A stretch of 42,618 bases of DNA, from positions 1 through 42,618 of the forward strand of contig CAIPDP010000017.1 of the NCBI GenBank assembly GCA_903863845.1, written 5' to 3'. Source of the DNA: an uncultured Mucilaginibacter sp. (GTDB taxonomy: Bacteria > Bacteroidota > Bacteroidia > Sphingobacteriales > Sphingobacteriaceae). This document shows positions 18,721 to 26,709 of this stretch, piece by piece; position 1 is the first letter of the stretch, and each line of letters begins with the position of its first letter. The notes under the pieces are model-generated. The model ran no database searches. It was not told where the DNA came from and saw only the letters and a list, made by a program, of their open reading frames with translations. The translations under genes were made by a program, and so were the position numbers.

Positions 18721-19581
18721 ATGAAAGGAATAATTTTGGCAGGTGGCTCCGGCACCAGGCTGTTTCCGATAACCAAAGCTATCAGTAAGCAATTGATGCC
18801 TATCTACGATAAGCCAATGATCTATTACCCGCTTTCAGTTTTGATGATGGCGGATATCCGCGAAATTTTAATTATTACAACCCCTGAGGATAGCGATAGT
18901 TTCAAACGATTGCTGGGCGACGGGCATGAATTGGGCTGCCACTTTGAATATGCCGTGCAAGCGGTACCGAACGGGCTTGCTCAGGCTTTTGTTATCGGTG
19001 AAAAATTCGTGGGAAAAGACAAAGTTGCCCTTATTTTAGGTGATAATATATTTTACGGGACCGGTTTCGGCGAGCTGATCAAAGGGTTTAATGACGTTGA
19101 CGGCGCTGCTATCTTTGCCTATAAAGTTTCGGATCCGGAGCGCTATGGCGTAGTGGAATTTGATGAAGAATACACAGCGATATCAATAGAGGAAAAACCT
19201 ACAAAGCCAAAATCTTCCTATGCGGTACCAGGGCTGTACTTTTATGATAACGAAGTTGTCGAGATCGCCAAAAATATTGCGCCTTCACCCCGGGGTGAAT
19301 ATGAAATTACCGATGTAAACCGGTATTACCTTGAACAAAAACGTTTGCATGTTGGCGTGATGGACCGTGGAACTGCCTGGCTCGATACCGGCACATTTGA
19401 CTCACTAAGCGACGCCACCGAGTTCGTAAGGGTAATAGAAAAGCGCCAGGATACCAAGATAGGCTGTATCGAAGAAGTTGCCTATCGGCATGGTTTTATT
19501 GATGCAGCACAGCTAAGCGTACTGGCCGAAAAATATATCAAGAGTGGGTATGGTAAGTATTTGAAAAGCCTGCTCCAATAA
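18721..19581 (+). CDS. rfbA: Glucose-1-phosphate thymidylyltransferase
   Basis: 286 residues, RmlA. The nucleotide-binding signature GGSGTRLFP lies at 8-16, followed by [24 protein letters not shown] and the EEKP motif. It makes dTDP-glucose from dTTP and glucose-1-phosphate, the first step of the rhamnose pathway. Only 4 nt separate it from rfbD. It ends 4 nt from the convergent miaA stop; the T-rich stretch between them offers no clear terminator. Confidence 0.97.
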   Translation: MKGIILAGGSGTRLFPITKAISKQLMPIYDKPMIYYPLSVLMMADIREILIITTPEDSDSFKRLLGDGHELGCHFEYAVQAVPNGLAQAFVIGEKFVGKDKVALILGDNIFYGTGFGELIKGFNDVDGAAIFAYKVSDPERYGVVEFDEEYTAISIEEKPTKPKSSYAVPGLYFYDNEVVEIAKNIAPSPRGEYEITDVNRYYLEQKRLHVGVMDRGTAWLDTGTFDSLSDATEFVRVIEKRQDTKIGCIEEVAYRHGFIDAAQLSVLAEKYIKSGYGKYLKSLLQ

Positions 19582-19585
19582 TTTT

Positions 19586-20524
19586 TTATTGTTTTTTAAA
19601 GCCCGGATACAGGCCAGACTGTAAGATCGAAGTCAAATTCAGGTCGTTGTTGTTATACCATACAACGTCTTTGTCTTTCCTAAACCAGGTCATTTGCCTT
19701 TTTGCAAAACGGCGGGTGTTTTGTTTGATGAGTGAAATGCTGGTTTCGAGATCGGTATTCCCGTCGAAATAATCAAATAATTCGGAATAACCTACCGTGT
19801 TAAGAGCATTGAGGTGCCTATATGGAATCAATGCTATAACTTCTTCCAGCAGACCGTCCTGCAGCATTTGATCAATACGAAGATTGATCCGATCATAAAG
19901 CATTTGCCGGGGCAGATCGATCCCTATTTTTTTTGTACTGAAGGGCCTTGCATTTGGTTCAGCCTTTCTAAATGCAGAGAACTGCTTGCCGGTACTTTCA
20001 AATACCTCAAGCGCACGGATAAGGCGTTGTGGGTTGTTTAGATCGACCTGTGCATAATAGGCAGGGTCAGCAAGCTTTAATTGCTCCTGTAAGAAGGCAA
20101 TTCCATTTTCCGTCAATAGTTGATTGAGTTTTTCACGAACACCGGGCAATGCTTTGGGCAATTCGTCAAACCCTTCGCAAATAGCTTTGATGTATAATCC
20201 AGAACCACCAACCAGTACTACATTATCGTATTTTTTAAATAATTCTGCTAACAATTCAAGACATTGTTTTTCATAATCGCCAACTGAGAAGTTTTCGTTT
20301 ATTGAATGAGAATTAATAAAATGATGTTTTACCTGAGCTAGTTCTTCGCCTGTTGGCTTGGCGGTGCCTATAGACATTTCACGGTAAAACTGCCTCGAAT
20401 CAGCGGAAACGATCTCGGTTTTTAATTCCCTGGCGATTTTTATGGCAAGTGCGGTCTTTCCAGACGCGGTCGGTCCAACAATAACGATCAGTGATTTTGA
20501 AGAAGGGGAGCTGTTCATCATCAT
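19586..20524 (-). CDS. miaA: tRNA dimethylallyltransferase
   Basis: 312 residues. The P-loop GPTASGKT is at 17-24, followed by SADSRQFYREMSIGTAKP (about 40-57), the GGSGLYIKA segment and RRFAKRQMTWFRKD near the C-terminus. MiaA adds a dimethylallyl group to A37 of tRNAs that read codons starting with U, which includes the tRNA-Tyr and tRNA-Trp genes in this window. Three ATG codons in a row at the start make the exact first residue uncertain; 20518 is a valid alternative. Confidence 0.96.
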   Translation of the reverse strand: MMMNSSPSSKSLIVIVGPTASGKTALAIKIARELKTEIVSADSRQFYREMSIGTAKPTGEELAQVKHHFINSHSINENFSVGDYEKQCLELLAELFKKYDNVVLVGGSGLYIKAICEGFDELPKALPGVREKLNQLLTENGIAFLQEQLKLADPAYYAQVDLNNPQRLIRALEVFESTGKQFSAFRKAEPNARPFSTKKIGIDLPRQMLYDRINLRIDQMLQDGLLEEVIALIPYRHLNALNTVGYSELFDYFDGNTDLETSISLIKQNTRRFAKRQMTWFRKDKDVVWYNNNDLNLTSILQSGLYPGFKKQ

Positions 20525-20567
20525 GAAAACAGGAGAAAACTACCCTTAATTAATAACCCGCAACTGA

Positions 20568-21242
20568 TCAATAGTCTTCATGATGTGAAATGCCATGATC
20601 TTCGTCTTCAAACCCCTCATTGTCAGAAAACTCGCCACCAAATTCATCTTCTTCTTCGTCTTCACCACCTGCTCCTAAAATAGCAACAGGTTCGTCGGTT
20701 TCGGTAAGCTCATCAACCTCGCTTATTTCGTTAAATCCTTCCTCGGCATCTTCTTCCGAAAAAGCGAGTTCATTTAAAAAATCAAACTCTTCACTTACAG
20801 CCGGCGGTGCAACTGCACCTGTAAGGTTGCCAAATTGCTTGGGTGGTTCGCCCACAGATTTAACGATAACGGGGTAAACTGTACCAGGAGTTTCCTCCAA
20901 AATTATTTTGAGTAATTCGACATGGAAATCAAAAGGCCTGTCGAAGTTGAAGGTATAGTAAAATTTTTGATGTGGGTCATCAATCCGGCTGCTGAGTTTC
21001 ACTTTATCCATTAAAGCTATTCCGCGGTCGATCCGGCGCTGATTGGGTAAAAAGGTGATTTCTTCGCCTTTTATCCATTGGTCGTTGCTGATATAAAAAG
21101 AAGAAGGATACTCGGAATTGTAGCCCGTAGCCTGGTGAATAGCGCGATGAAGATCTTCAAATGTTTGGTTTGATTTGATATCGATCTCTCTGATCACTTC
21201 ATCGTAGTCTTCAAATGTAACCCTGAACCTGTATAGTGCCAT
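20568..21242 (-). CDS. Plasmid pRiA4b ORF-3-like protein with long acidic tail
   Basis: 224 residues. The N-terminal ~150 residues resemble the pRiA4b ORF-3-like family (YRFRVTFEDYDEVIREIDI at the start, then FEDLHRAIHQATGY and FYISNDQW). The last ~70 residues (about 150-224) are extremely rich in Glu and Asp and end GISHHEDY; they are probably disordered. No catalytic motif is visible and the function is unknown. The family is chromosomal and conserved beside miaA in relatives, so it is not evidence of plasmid origin. It lies 43 nt upstream of miaA on the same strand. Confidence 0.75.
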   Translation of the reverse strand: MALYRFRVTFEDYDEVIREIDIKSNQTFEDLHRAIHQATGYNSEYPSSFYISNDQWIKGEEITFLPNQRRIDRGIALMDKVKLSSRIDDPHQKFYYTFNFDRPFDFHVELLKIILEETPGTVYPVIVKSVGEPPKQFGNLTGAVAPPAVSEEFDFLNELAFSEEDAEEGFNEISEVDELTETDEPVAILGAGGEDEEEDEFGGEFSDNEGFEDEDHGISHHEDY

Positions 21243-21288
21243 TTTAGTCTGGTGGTAGTATTTAAGCTGTAAAAATAACGTTTAAATT

Positions 21289-22701
21289 TTAAATAATGTT
21301 TCCTACAACTTTCAAGCCAATTTCTTCGCCTTTACGTATGGTAAAGTCAATCGCAGGCTTTCGGTCGTTCGGTATTTCGCCTTCCAAAATCGCTTCCCGT
21401 ATCTGGCTTTTGATGATTCCGACTTCGCGGCCCTCCTTTATACCGAAAAGAAGCATGATATCGGTCCCCGACACCGGGGGTTGCCAGTTGCGTATTTTAT
21501 CGCGCTGTTCAACATCTTTTAATTTTTGTTGAACCAATTCAAAGTTATTGCGGTACTTTTTTACCTTGTATTCGTTTTTAGTCGTCACGTCGGCTTTACA
21601 CAAAAGCATGAGTGAGTCAATATCGTCGCCGGCATCAAAAAGCAAACGCCGAACTGCCGAATCAGTTACAATTTCCTGGGCCAGTACAATAGGTCTCAAA
21701 TGCAGCTGCACCATTTTCTGTACAAACTTCATTTTTTCATTTAGCGGTAGCTTTAGCTCCGCAAATATTTTGGGTACCATTCTGGCACCTTTGTCCTCGT
21801 GACCGTGAAATGTGAACCCATGGCCCGGTTCAAAGCGTTTGGTATGGGGTTTAGCGATATCATGAAGTATCGCTGCCCATCGCAGCCAGAGGTCGTTGGT
21901 TGTTTCTGAAATATTATCCAGCACCTGAAGCGTATGATAAAAATTATCCTTATGACCCTTTCCGTCGATAAAGTCTACGCCCTGCAGATTAGCCATTAGC
22001 GGGAATATCTTTTTTAGCAAACCGGTGTCCAACAAATATTTAAACCCTTCAGAAGGTTTCGGCGATAATACGATCTTATTGATTTCTTCAGTTATGCGCT
22101 CCTGCGAAATGATCCCTATCCTTTCAATTTTTGATTTAATAGCATGGATAGCCGCTATATCAATTTCAAAATTGAGTTGAGCGGCGAAGCGTATCGCACG
22201 AAGCATACGTAGCGGGTCGTCTGAAAACGTAAATTCAGGGTTTAAGGGGGTACGAATTAACTTTTTTTCGATATCGGCGATCCCTTCGAACGGATCAAGA
22301 AGTTGGCCCAGTTGTGTAGGATGCAAGCCAATAGCCAATGCATTGATCGTAAAGTCGCGTCGTTGCTGATCGTCTTCCAACGTGCCATTTTCAACTATAG
22401 GCTTCCGGGAATCTGAGCGGTAGGATTCCTTTCTTGCGCCTACGAACTCAACTTCCACATCCTTGTATTTCAACATTGCGGTACCGAAATTTTTAAATAC
22501 AGCAAGTTTTACTTTTAGTTTATGGGCAACATGCTCAGCAAATTCGATACCGTTGCCGATCACTACAATATCAATATCTTTTGACGGGCGTTTTAAAAGC
22601 AGATCACGAACAAATCCCCCAATTACGTAAACCTGCACGTTTTTTTCGGCTGCAACTTGAGTAACATGAGCAAATAAAGGATGGGTGAGGTGTTGTTTCA
22701 T
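21289..22701 (-). CDS. cca: CCA tRNA nucleotidyltransferase with HD domain
   Basis: 470 residues. The class II nucleotidyltransferase head has GGFVRDLLL at 28-36, the metal-binding DID at 42-44 and RRDFTINAL at 114-122, all typical of CCA-adding enzymes and poly(A) polymerases. A C-terminal HD domain with His280-Asp281 (ILHDIAKPHT) follows. It is expected to add CCA to tRNA 3' ends. All five tRNA genes in the window lack an encoded CCA, which agrees with this reading. Poly(A) polymerase activity cannot be excluded. Confidence 0.88.
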   Translation of the reverse strand: MKQHLTHPLFAHVTQVAAEKNVQVYVIGGFVRDLLLKRPSKDIDIVVIGNGIEFAEHVAHKLKVKLAVFKNFGTAMLKYKDVEVEFVGARKESYRSDSRKPIVENGTLEDDQQRRDFTINALAIGLHPTQLGQLLDPFEGIADIEKKLIRTPLNPEFTFSDDPLRMLRAIRFAAQLNFEIDIAAIHAIKSKIERIGIISQERITEEINKIVLSPKPSEGFKYLLDTGLLKKIFPLMANLQGVDFIDGKGHKDNFYHTLQVLDNISETTNDLWLRWAAILHDIAKPHTKRFEPGHGFTFHGHEDKGARMVPKIFAELKLPLNEKMKFVQKMVQLHLRPIVLAQEIVTDSAVRRLLFDAGDDIDSLMLLCKADVTTKNEYKVKKYRNNFELVQQKLKDVEQRDKIRNWQPPVSGTDIMLLFGIKEGREVGIIKSQIREAILEGEIPNDRKPAIDFTIRKGEEIGLKVVGNII

Positions 22702-22716
22702 TTAAAAATTCCGGTA

Positions 22717-22746
22717 CAAAAATCGGAAATAGTACTGCCAAAACAA
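22717..22746 (-). promoter_or_regulatory. Candidate promoter of cca (TTG N19 GATTTTTG)
   Basis: On the minus strand TTG (22746-22744), a 19-nt spacer and GATTTTTG (22724-22717) lie about 15 nt before the start codon. There is one mismatch to the TAnnTTTG consensus. The predicted leader is only about 10 nt. Confidence 0.3.
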
Positions 22747-22753
22747 TATAAAA

Positions 22754-23320
22754 TTATTTCCGGAGAAATTCGAACCGCCCGTCGGGGCGTAAATACATGA
22801 TCGTGGAAGGTCTTTTTTGCTCGGTACTATGTTGTTCAAAGTCGACTACATAATCAACACCATCAATAATTTCGGGGTCTATTTCCCCAAAATTTCTAGG
22901 CGAAAGTTTGCCGCTGATATTGGCCGAGGTTGAAACCAGTGGCTTACGTAAACGTTGTATCAAGCGTTGGCAAAAATCGTGTTTAGCCACCCGAATACCA
23001 ACACTACCGTCGGCGGCTATTAAAGCAGGACTAATGTTTCGTGCACCGGGCATGACCAGCGTAAGGGGATTTTCGGAAAATTCAATCAGATCATAGGCAA
23101 TTGCAGGTACTTCTTTAATATAACTCTCCAATTTATTCTCAGTATCCAGCAAAATGATCATGCTTTTTGACTCTTCGCGTTGTTTCAGCTGGTATATTTT
23201 TTTTACAGCTTCTGTATTTGTTGCATCGCAGCCGATACCCCATATGGTATCAGTTGGGTATAGTATGATTCCGCCATCCTGTATAATCTTCAGCGCTTTG
23301 GCAACTTCTTCGTTAAGCAT
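22754..23320 (-). CDS. tsaC: L-threonylcarbamoyladenylate synthase (Sua5/YciO/YrdC family, TsaC-like)
   Basis: 188 residues, consisting of the YrdC domain alone, without the C-terminal Sua5 domain. Visible motifs are YPTDTIWGIGCDA (21-33), the KQR motif at 46-48 and STSAN at 130-134, which bind ATP and threonine. It makes threonylcarbamoyl-AMP for the t6A37 modification of tRNAs reading ANN codons, including both tRNA-Thr genes here. It overlaps the upstream glycosyltransferase by 8 nt, so the two are co-translated. Confidence 0.92.
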   Translation of the reverse strand: MLNEEVAKALKIIQDGGIILYPTDTIWGIGCDATNTEAVKKIYQLKQREESKSMIILLDTENKLESYIKEVPAIAYDLIEFSENPLTLVMPGARNISPALIAADGSVGIRVAKHDFCQRLIQRLRKPLVSTSANISGKLSPRNFGEIDPEIIDGVDYVVDFEQHSTEQKRPSTIMYLRPDGRFEFLRK

Positions 23321-24305
23321 ATTTCAAATAAATTCCAATTGCATTAATGATCGTTAATTCGTCGATGAGCTCCATACATTTAGGGATGCCATACAATTTG
23401 CATTCATTTTTCAGGCAGGGCTCACATGCAAGTTTACCTCCACGTATAATTTGTAAATTTTCGGTGTTATAGGGTGCTGTATTGCGTTCGTTTCCTGCAC
23501 CAAACAACACTACAACCGGAACGTTCAAACCATTGGCTAAATGCGCCGGACCCGAATCGGTACTAAGCAGGACTTTACTTTCAGCCATTAGCATTGCCAA
23601 ACTCAAAAGGCCGGTTTTGCCGGCATAATTTTCAATTCTATTAATGTTATCCGCGCCTTTAATGATACTATCTACAAAGGCAGTCTCCTTTTTTGAACCG
23701 ATCAGCCCAAAAGTAATTTCGCTGAAGGTATTTGTCAAACTATTCAAAATCTTTTGTCCTTTTTCAACAGGCATTTTTCTTGATGTAGCTTCAGAGTTAA
23801 AGTTCACCAGCACCAGTTTTTTGTGACTGATTGTGCCATCAATGCCGGCATTCAGATAAACTCGCTTTTGTTCGCATTTGTTCCCGGTAAAATATTCAAG
23901 AAGAGATATATATTCATCAACTCTATGGCCACCTTTTGGCTTTTTTAAGGAATTGGTTAACATCATTGCCCCCCCTTCTGAACCGAAACCTATTCGTTTT
24001 TTGGCTTTCGAAGCCCAGGCCATTGTTATGGATGATAATGATGAGGGGAGATTAAAATACAGGTCGTATTTTTCTCCCCTCAATAACTTGCCGAAACGGT
24101 AGGCACCAGCCAAACCTTCATAGTCTTTTTTTGAAAAAGGATAAATGTTGCGCCATCCCGGGATAAGCTTAGCCAGATCCTCCAGCTCTTTTTTTATAAT
24201 GATATCTATTTGCGCATCCGGGTATTGTTGTTTCAGGGCATTAAAAAATCCGGTGCTCATAACAACATCGCCAAGCCAATTGGGAAGTCTAACCAGGATT
24301 TTCAT
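23313..24305 (-). CDS. Glycosyltransferase family 9 (LPS heptosyltransferase-like)
   Basis: 330 residues from the ATG at 24305, giving MKILVRLPNWLGDVVMSTGF, the classic N-terminus of GT9 heptosyltransferases. The C-terminal half has the donor-site motif LLSTDSGPAHLANGLNVPVV (about 246-265). It probably transfers a heptose or similar sugar to the lipopolysaccharide core in the cytoplasm. A start at 24338 would add an unlikely segment and destroy the ATGA junction with the small ORF upstream. Four Cys residues near the C-terminus (CEPCLKNEC region) are notable. WaaF versus other GT9 members cannot be separated here. Confidence 0.87.
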   Translation of the reverse strand: MKILVRLPNWLGDVVMSTGFFNALKQQYPDAQIDIIIKKELEDLAKLIPGWRNIYPFSKKDYEGLAGAYRFGKLLRGEKYDLYFNLPSSLSSITMAWASKAKKRIGFGSEGGAMMLTNSLKKPKGGHRVDEYISLLEYFTGNKCEQKRVYLNAGIDGTISHKKLVLVNFNSEATSRKMPVEKGQKILNSLTNTFSEITFGLIGSKKETAFVDSIIKGADNINRIENYAGKTGLLSLAMLMAESKVLLSTDSGPAHLANGLNVPVVVLFGAGNERNTAPYNTENLQIIRGGKLACEPCLKNECKLYGIPKCMELIDELTIINAIGIYLKYA

Positions 24306-24388
24306 ACAACCAGTAAAGTAAAACTGTAGCAAAACCAAATAGTCGATACTGCAAGAGCGATGACCGAAGAAGTACTGCTGTTACCCAT
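24302..24388 (-). CDS. Possible 28-aa small membrane peptide upstream of the GT9 gene
   Basis: An ATG at 24388 opens a 28-codon frame that ends in a TGA overlapping the GT9 start codon (ATGA). The product has a polar head (MGNSSTSS) and then about 20 hydrophobic residues (VIALAVSTIWFCYSFTLLVV), a plausible single membrane span. It fills the 92-nt gap between dapD and the glycosyltransferase gene. No Shine-Dalgarno site is visible. The junction suggests a coupling peptide, but a frame this short can arise by chance. Confidence 0.25.
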   Translation of the reverse strand: MGNSSTSSVIALAVSTIWFCYSFTLLVV

Positions 24389-24397
24389 GCTATAAAA

Positions 24398-25213
24398 CTA
24401 TACGGCAACGTTATTGTCTCTTAATGCATCATTAAGCGACGTTTTTTTATCGGTTGATTCTTTTCTTTTTCCGATAATCAATGCGCAGGGTACCTGATAG
24501 TCGCCGGCCGGAAATTTCTTAGTATAAGAACCCGGTATCACTACCGAACGCTCTGGCACGAAGCTTTTATATTCAACCGGACTGTCGCCGGTTACGTCGA
24601 TAATTTTTGTGGAAGCTGTCAGCACCACGTTTGCGCCCAGAACAACCTCTTTTTCAAGATGGACCCCTTCAACTACAATGGCTCGTGAACCAAGGAAGCA
24701 ATTATCTTCAATAATTACCGGCGATGCCTGTATTGGCTCCAGTACACCACCGATACCAACGCCGCCGCTTAAATGGCAGTGTTTGCCAACCTGTGCACAA
24801 GAACCCACCGTTGCCCAGGTATCAACCATGGTACCTTCGTCAACATAGGCACCGATATTGACATATGATGGCATCATAATTACACCCTTTGCCAGATAAG
24901 CGCCATAACGTGCGATAGCATGCGGTACTACCCGGACACCGGTTTTTTTATAGTCGGTCTTTAATTTCATTTTATCATGAAAAACAAATGGTCCAACTTC
25001 AATTTCGGCCATTTGCCTGATAGGGAAATACAAGATGACAGCTTTTTTTATCCATTCGTTTGTGTGCCAGCGGTTACCGATAAGTTCGGCTACGCGAATT
25101 TCGCCGCAATCCAGCCTGTCTATTACAGTTTCAATAGCGGTAGTATAATCGTGGTTAGCTAAAAGTGTCCGGTCTATCCAGGCATCTTCAATTAATTTTT
25201 TCAGGTTTTGCAT
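24398..25213 (-). CDS. dapD: 2,3,4,5-tetrahydropyridine-2,6-dicarboxylate N-succinyltransferase
   Basis: 271 residues, DapD. The N-terminal helical region is followed by a left-handed beta-helix of hexapeptide repeats (about 95-230), with GVIMMPSYVNIGAYVDEGTM, WATVGSCAQVGK and HLSGGVGIGGVLEP typical of the family. It acts in the succinylase branch of lysine/diaminopimelate synthesis and so supplies peptidoglycan. It lies divergent from hslR across a 107-nt gap. The next gene downstream begins after the small ORF described separately. Confidence 0.97.
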   Translation of the reverse strand: MQNLKKLIEDAWIDRTLLANHDYTTAIETVIDRLDCGEIRVAELIGNRWHTNEWIKKAVILYFPIRQMAEIEVGPFVFHDKMKLKTDYKKTGVRVVPHAIARYGAYLAKGVIMMPSYVNIGAYVDEGTMVDTWATVGSCAQVGKHCHLSGGVGIGGVLEPIQASPVIIEDNCFLGSRAIVVEGVHLEKEVVLGANVVLTASTKIIDVTGDSPVEYKSFVPERSVVIPGSYTKKFPAGDYQVPCALIIGKRKESTDKKTSLNDALRDNNVAV

Positions 25214-25257
25214 CAGAATATTAAAACTTTCGACAAATTAAAGGAATTTGAAGCAGA

Positions 25258-25287
25258 TTTGCTGAGGCAATTTTTTGCGTAAGTTTA
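25258..25287 (+). promoter_or_regulatory. Candidate hslR promoter (TTTG N18 TAAGTTTA)
   Basis: TTTG at 25258-25261 and TAAGTTTA at 25280-25287, with one mismatch to the -7 consensus. It lies in the divergent dapD-hslR gap, about 33 nt before the hslR start. Confidence 0.35.
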
Positions 25288-25320
25288 GCAGAAGATTTAA
25301 AAGAATTCATTACCGAATGT

Positions 25321-25722
25321 ATGCCGGAAAAAGAAAAACTAAGGATAGACAAATACCTTTGGGCGATACGATTATTTAAGACGCGTACCTTGGCCACAGA
25401 GGCTTGCAAAGCAGGAAGGGTAAAGTTGGAAGGACAAAACATTAAAGCCTCACATGAAGTTAAAGTAGGGGAGGTTTACCTGGTATCAAAAGGTGCAGAA
25501 AGGAAGACGATACGGGTGACGGGCCTGCTTGAAAACAGAATGGATGCAAAGAGTGTGATCAATTTTTTTGCTGATGAAACGCCATTGGAGCAAACAAATC
25601 AGTTCAAATCAATGTTTCAAGCTCCAGTATTCAAGCGCGACCGTGGAACCGGGCGCCCGACAAAGCGGGATAGAAGGGAAATTGACGACGTAAAGGATAA
25701 TTTTTTTGAAAATGAAAAATGA
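25321..25722 (+). CDS. hslR: S4-domain RNA-binding protein, Hsp15 (HslR) family
   Basis: 133 residues. An S4 RNA-binding domain occupies about 6-65 (LRIDKYLWAIRLFKTRTLA at its start, then ACKAGRVKLEG), and the tail is basic and charged (FKRDRGTGRPTKRDRRE). Hsp15 relatives bind the stalled 50S subunit carrying a nascent chain with its tRNA, helping recycling. The gene is monocistronic in appearance: dapD diverges upstream and the exopolysaccharide locus begins 129 nt downstream. Confidence 0.88.
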   Translation: MPEKEKLRIDKYLWAIRLFKTRTLATEACKAGRVKLEGQNIKASHEVKVGEVYLVSKGAERKTIRVTGLLENRMDAKSVINFFADETPLEQTNQFKSMFQAPVFKRDRGTGRPTKRDRREIDDVKDNFFENEK

Positions 25723-25807
25723 TCAAGTTACTATAATTGCTAAATATTTCGGCGGAAAAGGAGCTAAGGCCCGTTGAAACAATATTTTATATCTTAGCAA
25801 AAAAAAC

Positions 25808-25815
25808 TATTTTTG
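25808..25815 (+). promoter_or_regulatory. Candidate -7 element before the exopolysaccharide locus
   Basis: TATTTTTG is an exact match to TAnnTTTG, but no TTG is found at the expected -33 distance. If used, transcription begins near 25822, after the TTG and ATG codons at 25813-25818. That supports the ATG at 25852 as the start of the export lipoprotein. Confidence 0.35.
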
Positions 25816-25851
25816 ATGCCATTTAAAGCAAGAGGTTGGCTAACCCTTTCC

Positions 25852-26679
25852 ATGAAAAAAACAATCTTTAATCTTAATTCTCTCCTAATCATCGTTATAT
25901 TCTGTTTGTCTTCATGCGTTCAGCAAAAGCAAATCGCGTATTTTCAAAAGGCTATGAATCAGTCGGATACGATAACCTTAGCAAAGGCCTATATTCCTAA
26001 GATTCAGCCAGGTGATATATTGTCTATTCCGATAGGATCGTTAAATCCTGTTGCCAGCAGTTTTTTTAATCCGTATTCGTCAACGCCGGTCGCTTCAGAA
26101 AATGACCTCATCAATACTCAGTCTGCGGCCTCGGGCAACAATACTTCTGCTTTAAGCCAAACGAATGCGCCAGGGTATTTGGTTGACGCTGAAGGGAAAA
26201 TATCGTTGCCGCTTTTGGGTGTGGTAAAACTTGCAGGTTTAACTACGTCTGAAGCCAGGGATACCTTAAAAAACAGGCTTGGGTTTTATTTAAAGGACCC
26301 AACAGTTAATGTTAGATTTCTTAATTATAAAATATCAGTAATGGGAGAAGTCGCAAGGCCGTCGGTGTATGTTATTCCAAACGAAACGATAACAATTACT
26401 GAAGCGTTGAGCCTTGCCGGCGACATGACAATTTTCGGTAAAAGAGATAATGTTTTGGTGATAAGGAATGTTAATGGCAAGCAGGTTTTTGGTTCAGTAA
26501 ACCTAAATAGCAGGGATATTTTCCATTCGCCCTATTATTACCTGCATAGTAATGATATTGTATATGTGGAGCCAGGCAAGGGAAAGATCGCGGAATCCGA
26601 TAAGATTTATCAACTTTTGCCAACCGTTTTAAGTGCTCTTTCGCTCATATCTATTATATTTATTTATAGTAAAAAATAA
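25852..26679 (+). CDS. Polysaccharide export outer-membrane lipoprotein (Wza/OPX family)
   Basis: 275 residues from the ATG at 25852. The start MKKTIFNLNSLLIIVIFCLSSC is a lipoprotein signal with lipobox LSSC and acylated Cys22. A Poly_export domain follows (IQPGDILSIPIGSLNP at about 59-74), then an SLBB-type region (KISVMGEVARPSVYVI and GDMTIFGKRDNVLVI). The last ~20 residues are hydrophobic and end IIFIYSKK, suggesting a C-terminal membrane span rather than Wza's amphipathic helix. It should form the outer-membrane exit for the polymer, working with the Wzc-like protein encoded 30 nt downstream. An upstream start at 25816 would hide the signal peptide. Confidence 0.88.
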   Translation: MKKTIFNLNSLLIIVIFCLSSCVQQKQIAYFQKAMNQSDTITLAKAYIPKIQPGDILSIPIGSLNPVASSFFNPYSSTPVASENDLINTQSAASGNNTSALSQTNAPGYLVDAEGKISLPLLGVVKLAGLTTSEARDTLKNRLGFYLKDPTVNVRFLNYKISVMGEVARPSVYVIPNETITITEALSLAGDMTIFGKRDNVLVIRNVNGKQVFGSVNLNSRDIFHSPYYYLHSNDIVYVEPGKGKIAESDKIYQLLPTVLSALSLISIIFIYSKK

Positions 26680-26709
26680 TAGTCCGCTATTATTTTATTT
26701 AATTGAAAA

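Noticed and set aside
20568..21242. pRiA4b ORF-3-like gene as evidence of plasmid or IS origin
   Set aside because: The family name is historical; the gene sits in a conserved chromosomal setting without inverted repeats or transposase.
25712..25777. 21-codon ORF overlapping the end of hslR
   Set aside because: It is short, has no spacing relation to a downstream gene and no recognisable features.
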